Part shown: positions 54,426-63,062 of the stretch, piece after piece
Layout: each line of letters begins with the position of its first letter
Numbering within the stretch: position 1 is the first letter of the stretch
Assembly (NCBI GenBank): GCA_045110315.1
Contig: JBGCFY010000033.1
Coordinates: 58,965-122,964 of the forward strand
Length of the DNA: 64,000 nucleotides
Source of the DNA: CALFBG01 sp045110315
GTDB taxonomy: Bacteria; Bacteroidota; Bacteroidia; Chitinophagales; Saprospiraceae
Direction of reading: 5' to 3'
Made by a program: the position numbers and the translations under genes
Notes under the pieces: model-generated
Database searches by the model: none
Told to the model about the DNA's origin: nothing
What the model saw: the letters and a program-made list of their open reading frames with translations, nothing else

Positions 54426-55445
54426 TTATTTTCGATTTTTCAAAATCATTTTTGCTCCAGTAGAACCAAGTTCAACCGCTTTTTTCCAAGCCTTTAAGAA
54501 ACCAGTCTTACCTGCTTTTTCCTTACAAGTTCCCAAATGCATCCACTTGTCGCCATCTGGAATATTATCATTTCCTTGGGTGAGGTTGATACACTCTTGG
54601 AAAGCTTCTACTGCTTCTACGTAAGCTTCTGTTTTCATTAAACAAATACCATAGTTATAAAAGCATTGTCTTTTCCAAAGTAAGTTAGGATTATCCGCTT
54701 TGAAATTTCTTTTAGTAAAGAATTTAAAGTCTTGCAAAGCACCAGCATAATCTTCTTTCTTCATCAAGCACTCTCCTTTAAAGCGACGAGATTTCCAGTA
54801 AATATTTTGTAATGGAATAGATTTTTTAACTGCTTGTGCAAAATCGTCGATAGCAGCATCAAGGTCTCCGTTTAGCACATGTACGGTTGCTCTCCCAAAA
54901 TAGGGCTCGGGATTTCCTGCAGAGATATCAATACTTTTGCTATAATCATATACTGCATCTTCGTAGTTTTTAAGTAAGAAATTTACTTGACCTCTACGCT
55001 CGTATGCTTGTGCATGTCTTTCGTATTTTTCGATGGCACGATTAAGTGCTTCCATCGCTTCCGATTCTTTACCTTTCTCTTTGAGCAATTTTTTCCCTTT
55101 AAGGAATTGCTGTACCGCTACTTTATCACTCTGAGGTTCTACGATACCATGATGAAGTATTTTTCCTTCTTCCGTCATCCAAGCTACTAAGTTACCAGAT
55201 ACCGCAAATTGAGCAATATACTCTAGCAAGCTGTAAGTATTTTTCCAGCTTTTCTCAGAACCTTGAGTGATGTATCGGGGTACGTTTAGACAAGAAGCTT
55301 CCTGATCGAAGATATCTTCTTCGTTGAGTAAGACATCCGATTTGTAATAGTTCTCCACTCGGTGCTGATACATTTTAAGCACCTTGTCGTAGCTTCTGGC
55401 ATTACCAAATTCTAGTCGGCCTGTGAAAATAGTTTTGTAAGTCAT
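54426..55445 (-). CDS. TPR-repeat protein of unknown function
   Basis: A 339-residue soluble protein without signal peptide. The first ~105 residues are a non-TPR domain (TIFTGRLEFGNARSYDKVLKMYQHRVENYY) that I do not recognise; TPR repeats run from about 110 to 320 (AMEALNRAIEKYERHAQAYE, AVYDYSKSIDISAGNPEPYF, AIDDFAQAVKKSIPLQNIYW, AVEAFQECINLTQGN). It likely serves as a cytoplasmic scaffold. It is monocistronic, with a strong terminator after it and a TATATTTG -7-like element (55656-55663) about 210 bp upstream. Confidence 0.8.
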   Translation of the reverse strand: MTYKTIFTGRLEFGNARSYDKVLKMYQHRVENYYKSDVLLNEEDIFDQEASCLNVPRYITQGSEKSWKNTYSLLEYIAQFAVSGNLVAWMTEEGKILHHGIVEPQSDKVAVQQFLKGKKLLKEKGKESEAMEALNRAIEKYERHAQAYERRGQVNFLLKNYEDAVYDYSKSIDISAGNPEPYFGRATVHVLNGDLDAAIDDFAQAVKKSIPLQNIYWKSRRFKGECLMKKEDYAGALQDFKFFTKRNFKADNPNLLWKRQCFYNYGICLMKTEAYVEAVEAFQECINLTQGNDNIPDGDKWMHLGTCKEKAGKTGFLKAWKKAVELGSTGAKMILKNRK

Positions 55446-56041
55446 TTCGCTGTTTTTTCGAGGAATTTAACCAAATTGTGATTCTCTATAGGTTTTTCTA
55501 CAGGAGAAGTACGAGTTCCTTTTTTCTGTTTATATAGCGGACTTCTACTGCGTGCAGCCCCTCTTAAGAGCTTTGACTTTAATGACAAAACAAGTTGAAT
55601 ATTTTGTTTAATAGGCATTAACTGTCCTGAATTTCTTTGTAAAATCTGTCTAAAACAAATATAGCTGAACGTTGGAGACGTTGGTTGCTTATTGTCGTTG
55701 CATCAGCAGACAATATAACCGTGCAGGGTTTAGCTCCAAAGTTGAGTTAGATTTAATAAAGGACAAAAGTCGCAAGGAAACTCATAAACTCTCTTACAAG
55801 TTACTTTTTAAATACTACACACAAACTTCTCACAGTATGTTTAAATATCTTAATATATAGTTATTCGGGATTAGATTTAGATCTCCGAGAACTTTAACAA
55901 GTCTGGAAAAACAAAAATAGCCCTTTTTTTTGGAAAATTCAAAAAACTTTTACACTTTTGTCCGTTTTTCTCGTTTTCGCATTATGCATTTATTTTATAT
56001 GTCTTAAATAAAGCCAATACAAACAATTGAATTACAGGCCA
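55446..56041. other. Intergenic region
   Basis: About 600 bp between the TPR and radical-SAM genes. No protein-like frame, RNA gene or strong hairpin is visible. The one recognisable item is TATATTTG on the minus strand at 55656-55663, a possible -7 element. Confidence 0.5.
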
Positions 56042-57067
56042 TTAACTCGCCCACACCTTACAACCTTCGGTACAGTTTGTACAAATGTCAATTTTATCCC
56101 GACCATTTAGCAAAGCCGTTCTAAAACTCTGATATTGTTGACCTTGCCAAATCTCCACAAATGATTTTTCTTTCAAATCGCCTAATTTATGACTTGCATC
56201 TTTATCAAAACAGCAAGGAACGACCAATCCGTTCCAGGTAATGACACAAGAATGCCACAACTTCCAGCAATGGTTGAGTAATTCGTTTTTAACGTGATAT
56301 ACGCCGTCGCTGTCTTGCTTGTACCGAGCGTATTTTTCAATGGTTGGAATTAAAGGGTTTCCTTGGGCGTAATCGTAGACCTGTGCTGTTTTCAGCTTCA
56401 CTTCGTCAACACCAATGGATTTAGCGAGTTTGTAAATCTCTGGAATTTGATGTTCATTAGGACGAACGACTAAAAACTGAAAAATAATATGTGGCGTAGC
56501 AGATTTCATCTTTTTTTTCCACTTTACCACATTTCGCGCTCCCATTAAAACATTCTCTAGCTTTCCTTCCTTTCGGTAATTTTCGTAAACTTCTTGCGTT
56601 GTACCATCTACGGAAATAATCAAGCGATCCAAACCTGATTCGATTGTTTTCTTTGCATTCTCATCGTTGAGAAAATGCCCATTTGTTGAAGTAATGGTAT
56701 AAATTCCTTTTGCACGAGCGAAACGAACCATTTCTAAAAACTTAGGATTAATATAGGGTTCTCCTTGAAAATAAAAAATCAAGTAGATTAATTCTCGGTG
56801 TAACTCACCAATCGTTTTCCGAAAAAAATCTTCTTTCAAATTGCCCGTAGGGCGACTAAAAGATCTCAAACCACTTGGACATTCAGGGCAGCGTAAATTA
56901 CAAGCGGTCGTAGGCTCTATAGATACGGTCATCGGTTTTCCCCACTGTACCGGACGTTGCAAGTACTTTGTCACATAAAAAGATGTGATCAGCTTGCACG
57001 CATTCCACAAGCGCAAAAAACTAAGTTTAGAAAGAAAATTAATACTATCTCGAATATATATCGACAT
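56042..57067 (-). CDS. Radical SAM protein with SPASM domain
   Basis: A 341-residue iron-sulphur enzyme. The radical SAM motif CNLRCPEC (CxxxCxxC) is near residue 57, after TVSIEPTTA; FQGEPYINP and ITSTNGHFLND belong to the SAM-binding barrel. The C-terminal ~90 residues are SPASM-like, with clustered Cys residues (HSCVITWNGLVVPCCFDKDA, CTNCTEGC) for auxiliary Fe-S clusters. Such enzymes often modify peptides or act as sulphatase or cofactor-maturation enzymes; no peptide substrate gene is recognisable next to it. It stands alone with ~600 bp and ~1 kb gene-free flanks. Confidence 0.88.
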   Translation of the reverse strand: MSIYIRDSINFLSKLSFLRLWNACKLITSFYVTKYLQRPVQWGKPMTVSIEPTTACNLRCPECPSGLRSFSRPTGNLKEDFFRKTIGELHRELIYLIFYFQGEPYINPKFLEMVRFARAKGIYTITSTNGHFLNDENAKKTIESGLDRLIISVDGTTQEVYENYRKEGKLENVLMGARNVVKWKKKMKSATPHIIFQFLVVRPNEHQIPEIYKLAKSIGVDEVKLKTAQVYDYAQGNPLIPTIEKYARYKQDSDGVYHVKNELLNHCWKLWHSCVITWNGLVVPCCFDKDASHKLGDLKEKSFVEIWQGQQYQSFRTALLNGRDKIDICTNCTEGCKVWAS

Positions 57068-57752
57068 ATCAATCCAATGCTCTTAATCGGTTAACAAAAA
57101 AATGCAGCGCTAAGTTCCATTCTGCCATGTATCCAGTACCTTCACGACGAATCGCTTCCAAACTTGAATTGCGCAGAAATAGGAAAACTCAACCTTACAT
57201 TAGAAGACTCAAAAGTACTAGAATTAAAGTTAGTGCTCTGATTTTTAAGTAAAAAACTAAGTTTTTTTTAGCTTAGTGCCTAAAAATATCGTTACATCAA
57301 AGTAGTTTTATTTATATAATAACAAAAAAAGTAGCTGTTTAATAGCTAAAAACAAAAGTTTTATACTTGGCCTTTTTTTAGATATCAAACCGAGTGTCGT
57401 TCTTTAGCTAAATGTACCGTCACAAGAATCGGATTTAAGGACTTTGATTTCTAAAAAAAACTTTGATGCTAGCAAAAATCAACTTATCTTATCTTTAGAA
57501 GTTAACACAAACACAACTTCTTTTAGCTTAAAACAACACTCAAGTAGTTCAATTCTATACTACACCAATTAATCACTCCCCACATTTCCCTCCTTTACCG
57601 TTCATTTTATCAAGGGACAATTACAAAAAACACTACAACAACACAATTTCACTCCACAGCTAAGACTTAATTCACCATTGGATGAGCAACAGCTTTGGAA
57701 ACGAATCTGCGGACTTTCACGGTCTGCAAACACTAGCATCTTTCCGACGAGT

Positions 57753-57791
57753 AGCAACGGAAGCTCCTATTTCCTATGAGTTTCCGTTGCT
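57753..57791. repeat. Stem-loop in the gene-free region
   Basis: AGCAACGGAA (57753-57762) pairs with TTCCGTTGCT (57782-57791), with an inner CTC/GAG pairing. No T-tract follows on either strand, so a terminator is unlikely. Confidence 0.55.
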
Positions 57792-58024
57792 TCACATTTC
57801 AGTATGACTTTCTACCATCGAAACTTGAACTTGTTGCCGCAAGTCTTCAATAGAGCAATTACTATGACTAATGCTTCTTTTTGTAGCCTTATTTTCGATA
57901 CTTACTGCGTTAAAAAATTAATTCGCCATAAAATAGTATCACGTGATGAGGCAGGAAAGTCTTCCTAAGGTTTAGCTCTAAAAGACTTTGAGTAGCAATG
58001 AGGCAAGTTAATAAGTCATTTAAT

Positions 58025-58054
58025 TTGTATTCGTACTTAAGTAGTTTAAATTTG
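58025..58054 (+). promoter_or_regulatory. Predicted pth promoter
   Basis: TTG at 58025-58027 and TAAATTTG at 58047-58054, separated by 19 bp, match the Bacteroidota vegetative consensus exactly. Transcription would begin near 58061, giving a leader of about 50 nt before the ATG at 58110. Confidence 0.6.
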
Positions 58055-58109
58055 TTCTTCAAATCGTAAAACGACGAAGCTTGTCGCTTTAATTTCAAAT
58101 TTTAATGTC

Positions 58110-58739
58110 ATGAATTGGCTACAACGATTTTTCAATCTTTTTAATGATACCAAAGCAGAACTAGAAGATCCTATGAAATTTTTAATTGTTGGCTTAGGCA
58201 ATATGGGCGCCGAATATGATCAGACTCGACACAACATCGGTTTTGAAGTTTTAGATCAATTAGCTGCCGATGCGGGGGTAAGTTTTAAGAATGATACGCT
58301 TGGCGATTTAGCCGAATTCAAGCACAAAGGTCGAACCATTATTTTGCTTAAACCTTCCACATTTATGAATCGTAGTGGTAAGGCACTTCGATATTGGATG
58401 CAAAAGAAAAAAATTCAAAATGACAATTTCCTCATCGTCGTTGATGACCTTAACTTACCTTTTGGTAGTCTACGCTTACGCGCCAAAGGTAGTGACGGAG
58501 GGCATAATGGGCTGAAGGACATCAACCAAGTACTGGGGCATAATAAATATCCTCGAATTCGCTTCGGCATTGGCGACAGCTTTTCGAAAGGTAGACAAGT
58601 CGATTTTGTATTGGGAAAATGGTCTACAGAAGAAATGGAAAAATTATCTCCCCTTTTGAAAGAAGCAGGCGAAATGATTAAAAGTTTTGCGACCATTGGA
58701 GTCACTTTTACCATGAATCAATTCAATAAAAAAAAGTAA
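58110..58739 (+). CDS. pth: Peptidyl-tRNA hydrolase
   Basis: A 209-residue esterase that frees tRNA from prematurely released peptidyl-tRNA. The core starts with MKFLIVGLGNMGAEYDQTRHNIGFEVLD at residue 22 (catalytic His in RHNIGF), with LLKPSTFMNRSG (Asn/Met of the active site) and DDLNLPFGSLRLRAKGSDGGHNGLKD (catalytic Asp). The ~21-residue N-terminal extension (MNWLQRFFNLF, amphipathic) precedes an internal Met at 58173; extensions of this kind occur in Bacteroidota Pth, so the longer start is kept, supported by the promoter just upstream. Confidence 0.94.
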   Translation: MNWLQRFFNLFNDTKAELEDPMKFLIVGLGNMGAEYDQTRHNIGFEVLDQLAADAGVSFKNDTLGDLAEFKHKGRTIILLKPSTFMNRSGKALRYWMQKKKIQNDNFLIVVDDLNLPFGSLRLRAKGSDGGHNGLKDINQVLGHNKYPRIRFGIGDSFSKGRQVDFVLGKWSTEEMEKLSPLLKEAGEMIKSFATIGVTFTMNQFNKKK

Positions 58740-58775
58740 GTAGGTTTAGCTAATCAACTCCTCTTCAAGAAAAAT

Positions 58776-59852
58776 CTACCCTTTAATGGTCTCTTTGATA
58801 ATTTTGCTCAGTTGCGATGTGATCTCTTGACCTTCCGACAAACCAGAAAATGTTAGGGCAGCCGTATAGTCTTCGGCGAGATTTAAGTCCTTCTGCTTTC
58901 GGTAAAGGAAGCACTTTCGTTCACAAAAATAACGAGCTAAGTACTCTTGCTCTGTTTGCCCTGGCGTTGGTACAAGCAAAGCTTTTTTCTCCAGTTTTGC
59001 TAAATCCATCATAGTACTATATCCCGAGCGACAAAGAATCAACTTTGCGCTCAGCATTAAATCATTTAAAGCTTCGCTCGTCAAGTAAGGGTAGATTTGA
59101 ATATTGTTTTTAAAATATGGTGCTTTTGAAAGTTCAGCTTTACCTTGTACGATGCAAGCATTAAGTTTTAGCGCAGGAAGTTGATTGAGGACAAGGGTTT
59201 CCAGATAAGTTCTTTGTGGTTCGGGACCAGAAAGTACGACGACCAAATCGTAAGCAAGAGCAGTTGGATACTTCGTCATTCGAGACAAAGGACCGAGGTA
59301 ACGGAGTCTCTTAAAAGTTGTTCCGTGAGATAATTCTCCTGCCAGACTCAGCGCTTCTTTTTCCACGTCGGGTACCCAACATTCATCGAATCGTTTTATC
59401 CAGAAATGATTTCCCCAGGCGATTACTTTTTCGAGTAGTTGATGAGGCGCTTTGATGTTGAGTTGGTGCGTTAGAAAAATATTATGCGTAGTAGTGTGGT
59501 AACAACCAAATCGATTATCAGAAATAATGACGTCAATACCTTCCGAGGATACTATTTTTTGGATGGCACGATGTTCTTGCCAGATTGTTCGCAAAATGTG
59601 AGGCATTTGCAAAGCCATATTAAAGACCATATTTTCCCAACGATATTTAATTCGATACGAGGGTAATTTGAAAAAGCGTAATGTCGGAAATTCTTCTTTT
59701 AACAATTGTAAAGAACCACCGTCCGTCGCAATAGATACCGTTTGTTTTTCTGCGAGTAACGTACGAATAATGGGAATGCAGCGAGTAGCGTGACCGAGTC
59801 CCCAATCTAAAGGGGTAATAAGAAAGTGCTTAGAAAGGCTCAAGACTGGCAT
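58776..59852 (-). CDS. MurG-like glycosyltransferase family protein
   Basis: A 358-residue GT-B-type glycosyltransferase. The N-domain has LITPLDWGLGHATRCIPIIRTLL (a glycine-loop acceptor motif, about residues 11-33) and the C-domain has LVVVLSGPEPQRT, YPYLTSEALNDLMLSAKLILCRSGYSTMMDL and VPTPGQTEQEYLA, which form the nucleotide-sugar site as in MurG/UDP-GlcNAc transferases. Donor and acceptor are unknown. It is not MurG itself, since the N-terminal acceptor motif differs. A degenerate GAAGTTG-type motif lies about 90 bp upstream. Confidence 0.85.
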   Translation of the reverse strand: MPVLSLSKHFLITPLDWGLGHATRCIPIIRTLLAEKQTVSIATDGGSLQLLKEEFPTLRFFKLPSYRIKYRWENMVFNMALQMPHILRTIWQEHRAIQKIVSSEGIDVIISDNRFGCYHTTTHNIFLTHQLNIKAPHQLLEKVIAWGNHFWIKRFDECWVPDVEKEALSLAGELSHGTTFKRLRYLGPLSRMTKYPTALAYDLVVVLSGPEPQRTYLETLVLNQLPALKLNACIVQGKAELSKAPYFKNNIQIYPYLTSEALNDLMLSAKLILCRSGYSTMMDLAKLEKKALLVPTPGQTEQEYLARYFCERKCFLYRKQKDLNLAEDYTAALTFSGLSEGQEITSQLSKIIKETIKG

Positions 59853-60061
59853 TTATTTTTTACCCTGTGCATTTAAGTAGTTCGCAGAATTAAATTGCCA
59901 TTAAATTGTGCTTTGCTACTTAAGTACTAACACAAATAAAAGTTGTTTAAAAATAAACTTATCTTCACGGTGAACTATATATTTCAGCTTGACTAAATAC
60001 CTTGTGTACTAAGTGCCTCAAGTAATTGCCACGGCAAGACCTCTCCGTAAAGTTAAAAGAA

Positions 60062-60208
60062 ATGAAAAAACGAAAAAACACCTTCCCGATGTTTATTTTT
60101 TTGCTACTAAGCTGTAGCTTGACAAGTTGTAGAGCTGGAGATTGTGCCTGTCCAAAATTCTCGTTATCCGAGTTGGTAACAGACCTAATCTCCAGCTTTC
60201 CTTGGTAA
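60062..60208 (+). CDS. Possible small lipoprotein (48 residues)
   Basis: ATG 60062 opens a 48-residue frame: KKRKNT, a hydrophobic core and a lipobox ending SLTSC (Cys about residue 23), then RAGDCACPKFSLSELVTDL. Basic n-region, hydrophobic h-region and lipobox are correct for a lipoprotein signal, and the short mature part with a CAC motif resembles tiny lipoproteins of Bacteroidota. However the last third overlaps a long inverted repeat (60133-60197), which could equally be the terminator of an RNA or of rng, so the frame could be fortuitous. Confidence 0.45.
   Translation: MKKRKNTFPMFIFLLLSCSLTSCRAGDCACPKFSLSELVTDLISSFPW
60133..60197. repeat. Long inverted repeat inside the small ORF
   Basis: AGCTGGAGATT (60133-60143) is an exact inverted match to AATCTCCAGCT (60187-60197); the 43-nt loop contains a smaller CTCG-TTATC-CGAG stem. 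It begins 26 bp beyond the rng stop on the minus strand. It may be a boundary hairpin for rng (no T-run follows) or a regulatory stem for the small gene. Confidence 0.6.
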
Positions 60209-60222
60209 TTGATCTTTTGATT

Positions 60223-61824
60223 TTAGTTCAATCTAATTTCATCTTGCTTATCATCATAGAATCGATATTCTGTGATTGCAACATTAGCATCGCCCATTAC
60301 TTTAATCCATTTCCAGTATTTGAGGTACCACTGCTTTTGTTTACTTTTCCAACCTTTCGTCAAGTAAGCTTCGATGTAAGGATGGACTAATAAGCTCAAT
60401 TTAGCGTGAGGTCGAGACTGGACGATAAATTCTAAATCTCGTTCGATATCATCTGTTAATAAAATTGAAGCATTAATTTTCCCCGTACCGTTACACGATG
60501 GGCAAACTTCTGCCGTATTGATATTAACTTCTGGTCTTACTCTTTGTCGAGTAATTTGCATCAGTCCAAACTTACTTAAAGGTAGAATAGTGTGTTGTGC
60601 ACGATCCTTTTTCATGAAATCTTTCATTGACTTCACTAAGAGTCGGCGATGATCGGCAACGCGCATGTCGATAAAATCGACGATAATAATTCCTCCAATA
60701 TCTCTCAAGCGCAACTGTCGGGCAATTTCTGCGGCAGATTCCATGTTGACATCCAGCACTGCTTTGGCTTGATCTCCTTTTACTACTTTATGTCCACTAT
60801 TAACATCAACGACGTGCATCGCTTCCGTATGTTCAATTACTAAATAAGCACCACTCGGCATCGTTGCCGTTTTACCAAAAGATGATTTTATCTGTCTAGA
60901 GATACCATAATTTTCAAAAATAGATTTGCTTGATCGGTGTAATTTTACAATTTTCACCTGCTCAGGAGAAATCCCAGCCATGAAAGTTTTAACGTTGAGA
61001 AAAAGCTCTTTGTCGTTAACTACAATTCGATTGAAAGAATCATTCAGGATATCTCGAAGAATACTAGAAGCTTTATCTAATTCACTCAACAGCTTGACGG
61101 GCGCGTTCGCTTTATGCAATTGCTTAAAAATACTCGCCCACTTTTCCATCATGATGATGAGTTCTTCGTGCAAATCAGCAACTTTCTTTCCTTCTGCGGC
61201 AGTTCTTACAATCAGACCAAAATTCTTGGGTCTAATACTTTCTACTAATACTTTCAACCGTTGTCTTTCTTCGGCGTTCGCTATTTTCTTCGAAACGGCA
61301 ACCACATTTGAAAATGGAGTGAGTACAAGATATCTTCCAGGAATAGTCATTTCACAACTCAGGCGTGGTCCTTTGGTCGAGATTGGTTCTTTCAAGACTT
61401 GCACGAGAATCGGTGCCTTTTTATTTAAGACTTGATCGATTTTACCCGTTTTGATAATTTCTGGTTCTAGCTCGAAGTTGTCTAAGCTATGCGTGTTAAT
61501 TTTTCCAGACATTGCTCCTTCGGTGTACTTGAGTAGTGATCTCAATTTTGGACCAAGATCCGTGTAATGCAGAAAAGCATCCTTTTTATGACCAATATCG
61601 ACGAAGGCGGCGTTCAGCCCAGGCATCAATTTGCGGATTTTTCCGACAAAGATATCACCTACCGTAAAATTGGTATTCGTTTGTTGATAGTGTAATTCTA
61701 CCAATTTAGAATTTTCAAGCAATGCTATTTCAACTTCCGAAGGGGTTGAATTGATGATTAATTCTTTCGTATCTGTATTTCCTCCTTTTTTAGGTGTGGA
61801 TGGGACACTCGACGCTTTCTGCAT
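60223..61824 (-). CDS. rng: Ribonuclease G/E family endoribonuclease
   Basis: A 533-residue RNase of the Rne/Rng family. An S1-like domain (about 50-150: VGDIFVGKIRKLMPGLNAAFVDIGHKKDAFLHY), the RNase H-like and DNase I-like catalytic part with the two metal-binding Asp positions in HVVDVNSG and IIIVDFIDM (about 335-400), and the zinc-link CPSCNGTGK (about 437). The length, without a long disordered C-terminal scaffold, is that of RNase G. In Bacteroidota the gene usually lies next to the HU gene, as here, and is the main RNase E-type enzyme. Confidence 0.93.
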   Translation of the reverse strand: MQKASSVPSTPKKGGNTDTKELIINSTPSEVEIALLENSKLVELHYQQTNTNFTVGDIFVGKIRKLMPGLNAAFVDIGHKKDAFLHYTDLGPKLRSLLKYTEGAMSGKINTHSLDNFELEPEIIKTGKIDQVLNKKAPILVQVLKEPISTKGPRLSCEMTIPGRYLVLTPFSNVVAVSKKIANAEERQRLKVLVESIRPKNFGLIVRTAAEGKKVADLHEELIIMMEKWASIFKQLHKANAPVKLLSELDKASSILRDILNDSFNRIVVNDKELFLNVKTFMAGISPEQVKIVKLHRSSKSIFENYGISRQIKSSFGKTATMPSGAYLVIEHTEAMHVVDVNSGHKVVKGDQAKAVLDVNMESAAEIARQLRLRDIGGIIIVDFIDMRVADHRRLLVKSMKDFMKKDRAQHTILPLSKFGLMQITRQRVRPEVNINTAEVCPSCNGTGKINASILLTDDIERDLEFIVQSRPHAKLSLLVHPYIEAYLTKGWKSKQKQWYLKYWKWIKVMGDANVAITEYRFYDDKQDEIRLN

Positions 61825-62112
61825 AAGTAGACAGATTATACATTGACAAGTTTTAGAAAACTTGCAGGTTAGAATATGTGCGAGTACGTAAAAGAGGAAC
61901 TATTGCTAGAGTTAGTAGCAACCCGATAAGAGGCCTATAGTTGTAAAAGTAAAGTAGTATTAAATATCAAATAAGATCAGCATATAAAATCAATGCGCGA
62001 ATCACTGATTTAATTATATGCTGATCTTTTTATATAAGTACAAAACGAGTGCCAATAGCAACGTTGCAGTATATGCAACAGCCAAGCGACTCGGGAAAAA
62101 TAATATTCTTAA
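61825..62112. other. Intergenic region between rng and the 31-residue gene
   Basis: About 290 bp containing the terminator stem-loop below and the presumed rng promoter; nothing else is visible. Confidence 0.5.
61973..62028. terminator. Strong terminator-like stem-loop
   Basis: AAGATCAGCATATAA (61973-61987) pairs perfectly with TTATATGCTGATCTT (62014-62028), a 15-bp stem extended by an inner AAATCA/TGATTT. A T-tract follows on the plus strand and an ATTTGATATTT on the minus strand, so it can end transcription of the HU/TPR/small-protein genes before rng. Confidence 0.78.
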
Positions 62113-62208
62113 TTATTTATTTTTCTTTTTATGTCTATTCTTGCGTAGTCTTTTCTTACGCTTGTGCGTTGAAATCTTATGACGTTTACGCTTTTTTCCA
62201 CAAGGCAT
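62113..62208 (-). CDS. Very basic 31-residue protein, AURKAIP1/COX24-like (bS22-type ribosomal protein)
   Basis: ATG 62208 opens a 31-residue frame in which 20 residues are Lys, Arg or His: MPCGKKRKRHKISTHKRKKR, then LRKNRHKKKNK. Proteins of this pattern are conserved in Bacteroidota and annotated as AURKAIP1/COX24 domain-containing, related to the small ribosomal-subunit protein bS22/mS38 that binds 16S rRNA. The size is too small for most gene finders. It sits between the TPR-lipoprotein gene and the strong terminator on the same strand. I recognise the pattern from memory and could not compare it to a database. Confidence 0.85.
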   Translation of the reverse strand: MPCGKKRKRHKISTHKRKKRLRKNRHKKKNK

Positions 62209-62265
62209 ATTAATATTGTTTTAAATTTAAAAATTTTATTTATAAAGTCCTTAACAAGTAAGGTT

Positions 62266-63057
62266 TTATTTTTGTTGAAGCAACTGGCATTTATTATTGA
62301 ATGCTGCTGCTTTGTCTGTATTTCCAAGTCCTTGGTAAGCTTGCGCGAGCAAGCAAGTCGCTTTTTGATTATTAGCATCTAGGCTTAGGACGACTTCTAG
62401 CCGTTTGGCTGCTTTTTCGTATTGTCCCGTTTGTAAACCTAAGCGAGCAAGTGTATTGAGCACCGAAATATTCTTAGGATCTTTTTTATTCAATTCTAAC
62501 AACATCTGAATTCCCTTCATGGGGTTTTCTTTCAGTGGATATTCCGTGTAACACAACGCTAAATTAACTTGATGTGTTGTATTTGTAGGATTAATCGAAA
62601 TTGCATTTTCGAAAGCACGAATCGCTCGATTAGCACAAAACTCACGAATCTTTTCAACTTTTGTACGTTGCACCGCGATGGAATAAGTAGTTCCAGCGAT
62701 GGACCATGCTTGTTCCGTATTTTCAATCGTTGCAATTTCCTCCGCATAATGTCCTGCTACCGCTGCGTTGCCAAATTGATACCATTTCTGGGATAATAAT
62801 TTGAACTGTTCGACTTTATCAGCATCTGACTTTGCGGCATTGAGTGCAGCTTCTACGGTCATTACTTCCGATCTTTCTGCGACACTCAAACTATCTTTAG
62901 CGTTGCGAACCAAACTTTTTACGTCTGTGCTCTCCAACGTAAGCGACCTTGCTTTTTCTACAATCTTTTGTTCTTGCGGCTTGGTATTACAACCAAAGTA
63001 AAGTCCCAAGAATAAAAAGATAGCAGTACCAACCACAAAAAGTTGTTGTCTAGACAT
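62266..63057 (-). CDS. TPR-repeat lipoprotein
   Basis: A 263-residue exported protein. N-terminal hydrophobic segment with lipobox-like GLYFGC (Cys about residue 23), a helical region (about 30-110), and TPR repeats from about 130 to 255 (AFENAISINPTNTTHQVNLALCYTE-type, VLNTLARLGLQTGQYEKAAKRLE, ATCLLAQAYQGLGNTDKAAA). It starts 5 bp after the HU gene, so the two share a transcript. Function unknown; a similar gene occurs next to HU and RNase G genes in other Bacteroidota as I recall. Confidence 0.85.
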   Translation of the reverse strand: MSRQQLFVVGTAIFLFLGLYFGCNTKPQEQKIVEKARSLTLESTDVKSLVRNAKDSLSVAERSEVMTVEAALNAAKSDADKVEQFKLLSQKWYQFGNAAVAGHYAEEIATIENTEQAWSIAGTTYSIAVQRTKVEKIREFCANRAIRAFENAISINPTNTTHQVNLALCYTEYPLKENPMKGIQMLLELNKKDPKNISVLNTLARLGLQTGQYEKAAKRLEVVLSLDANNQKATCLLAQAYQGLGNTDKAAAFNNKCQLLQQK

Positions 63058-63062
63058 TGCGC

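Larger units (their letters stand above)
57068..58109. other. Long gene-free region
   Basis: 1042 bp with no convincing gene on either strand. The stretch 57531-57690 is strikingly poor in G on the plus strand. A stem-loop at 57753-57791 and the pth promoter near the right end are the only defined items. The whole stretch is a candidate for an unrecognised RNA or a decayed gene. Confidence 0.5.

Noticed and set aside
55672..55860. Plus-strand open frame (62 residues) between the TPR and radical-SAM genes
   Set aside because: Considered as a possible peptide precursor for the SPASM enzyme, but it lies about 200 bp beyond the enzyme's 3' end on the opposite strand and shows no leader/core organisation.
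57910..58098. Minus-strand open frame (62 residues) in the gene-free region
   Set aside because: It overlaps the predicted pth promoter, has no recognised motif and no plausible signal peptide or domain; likely chance in AT-rich DNA.
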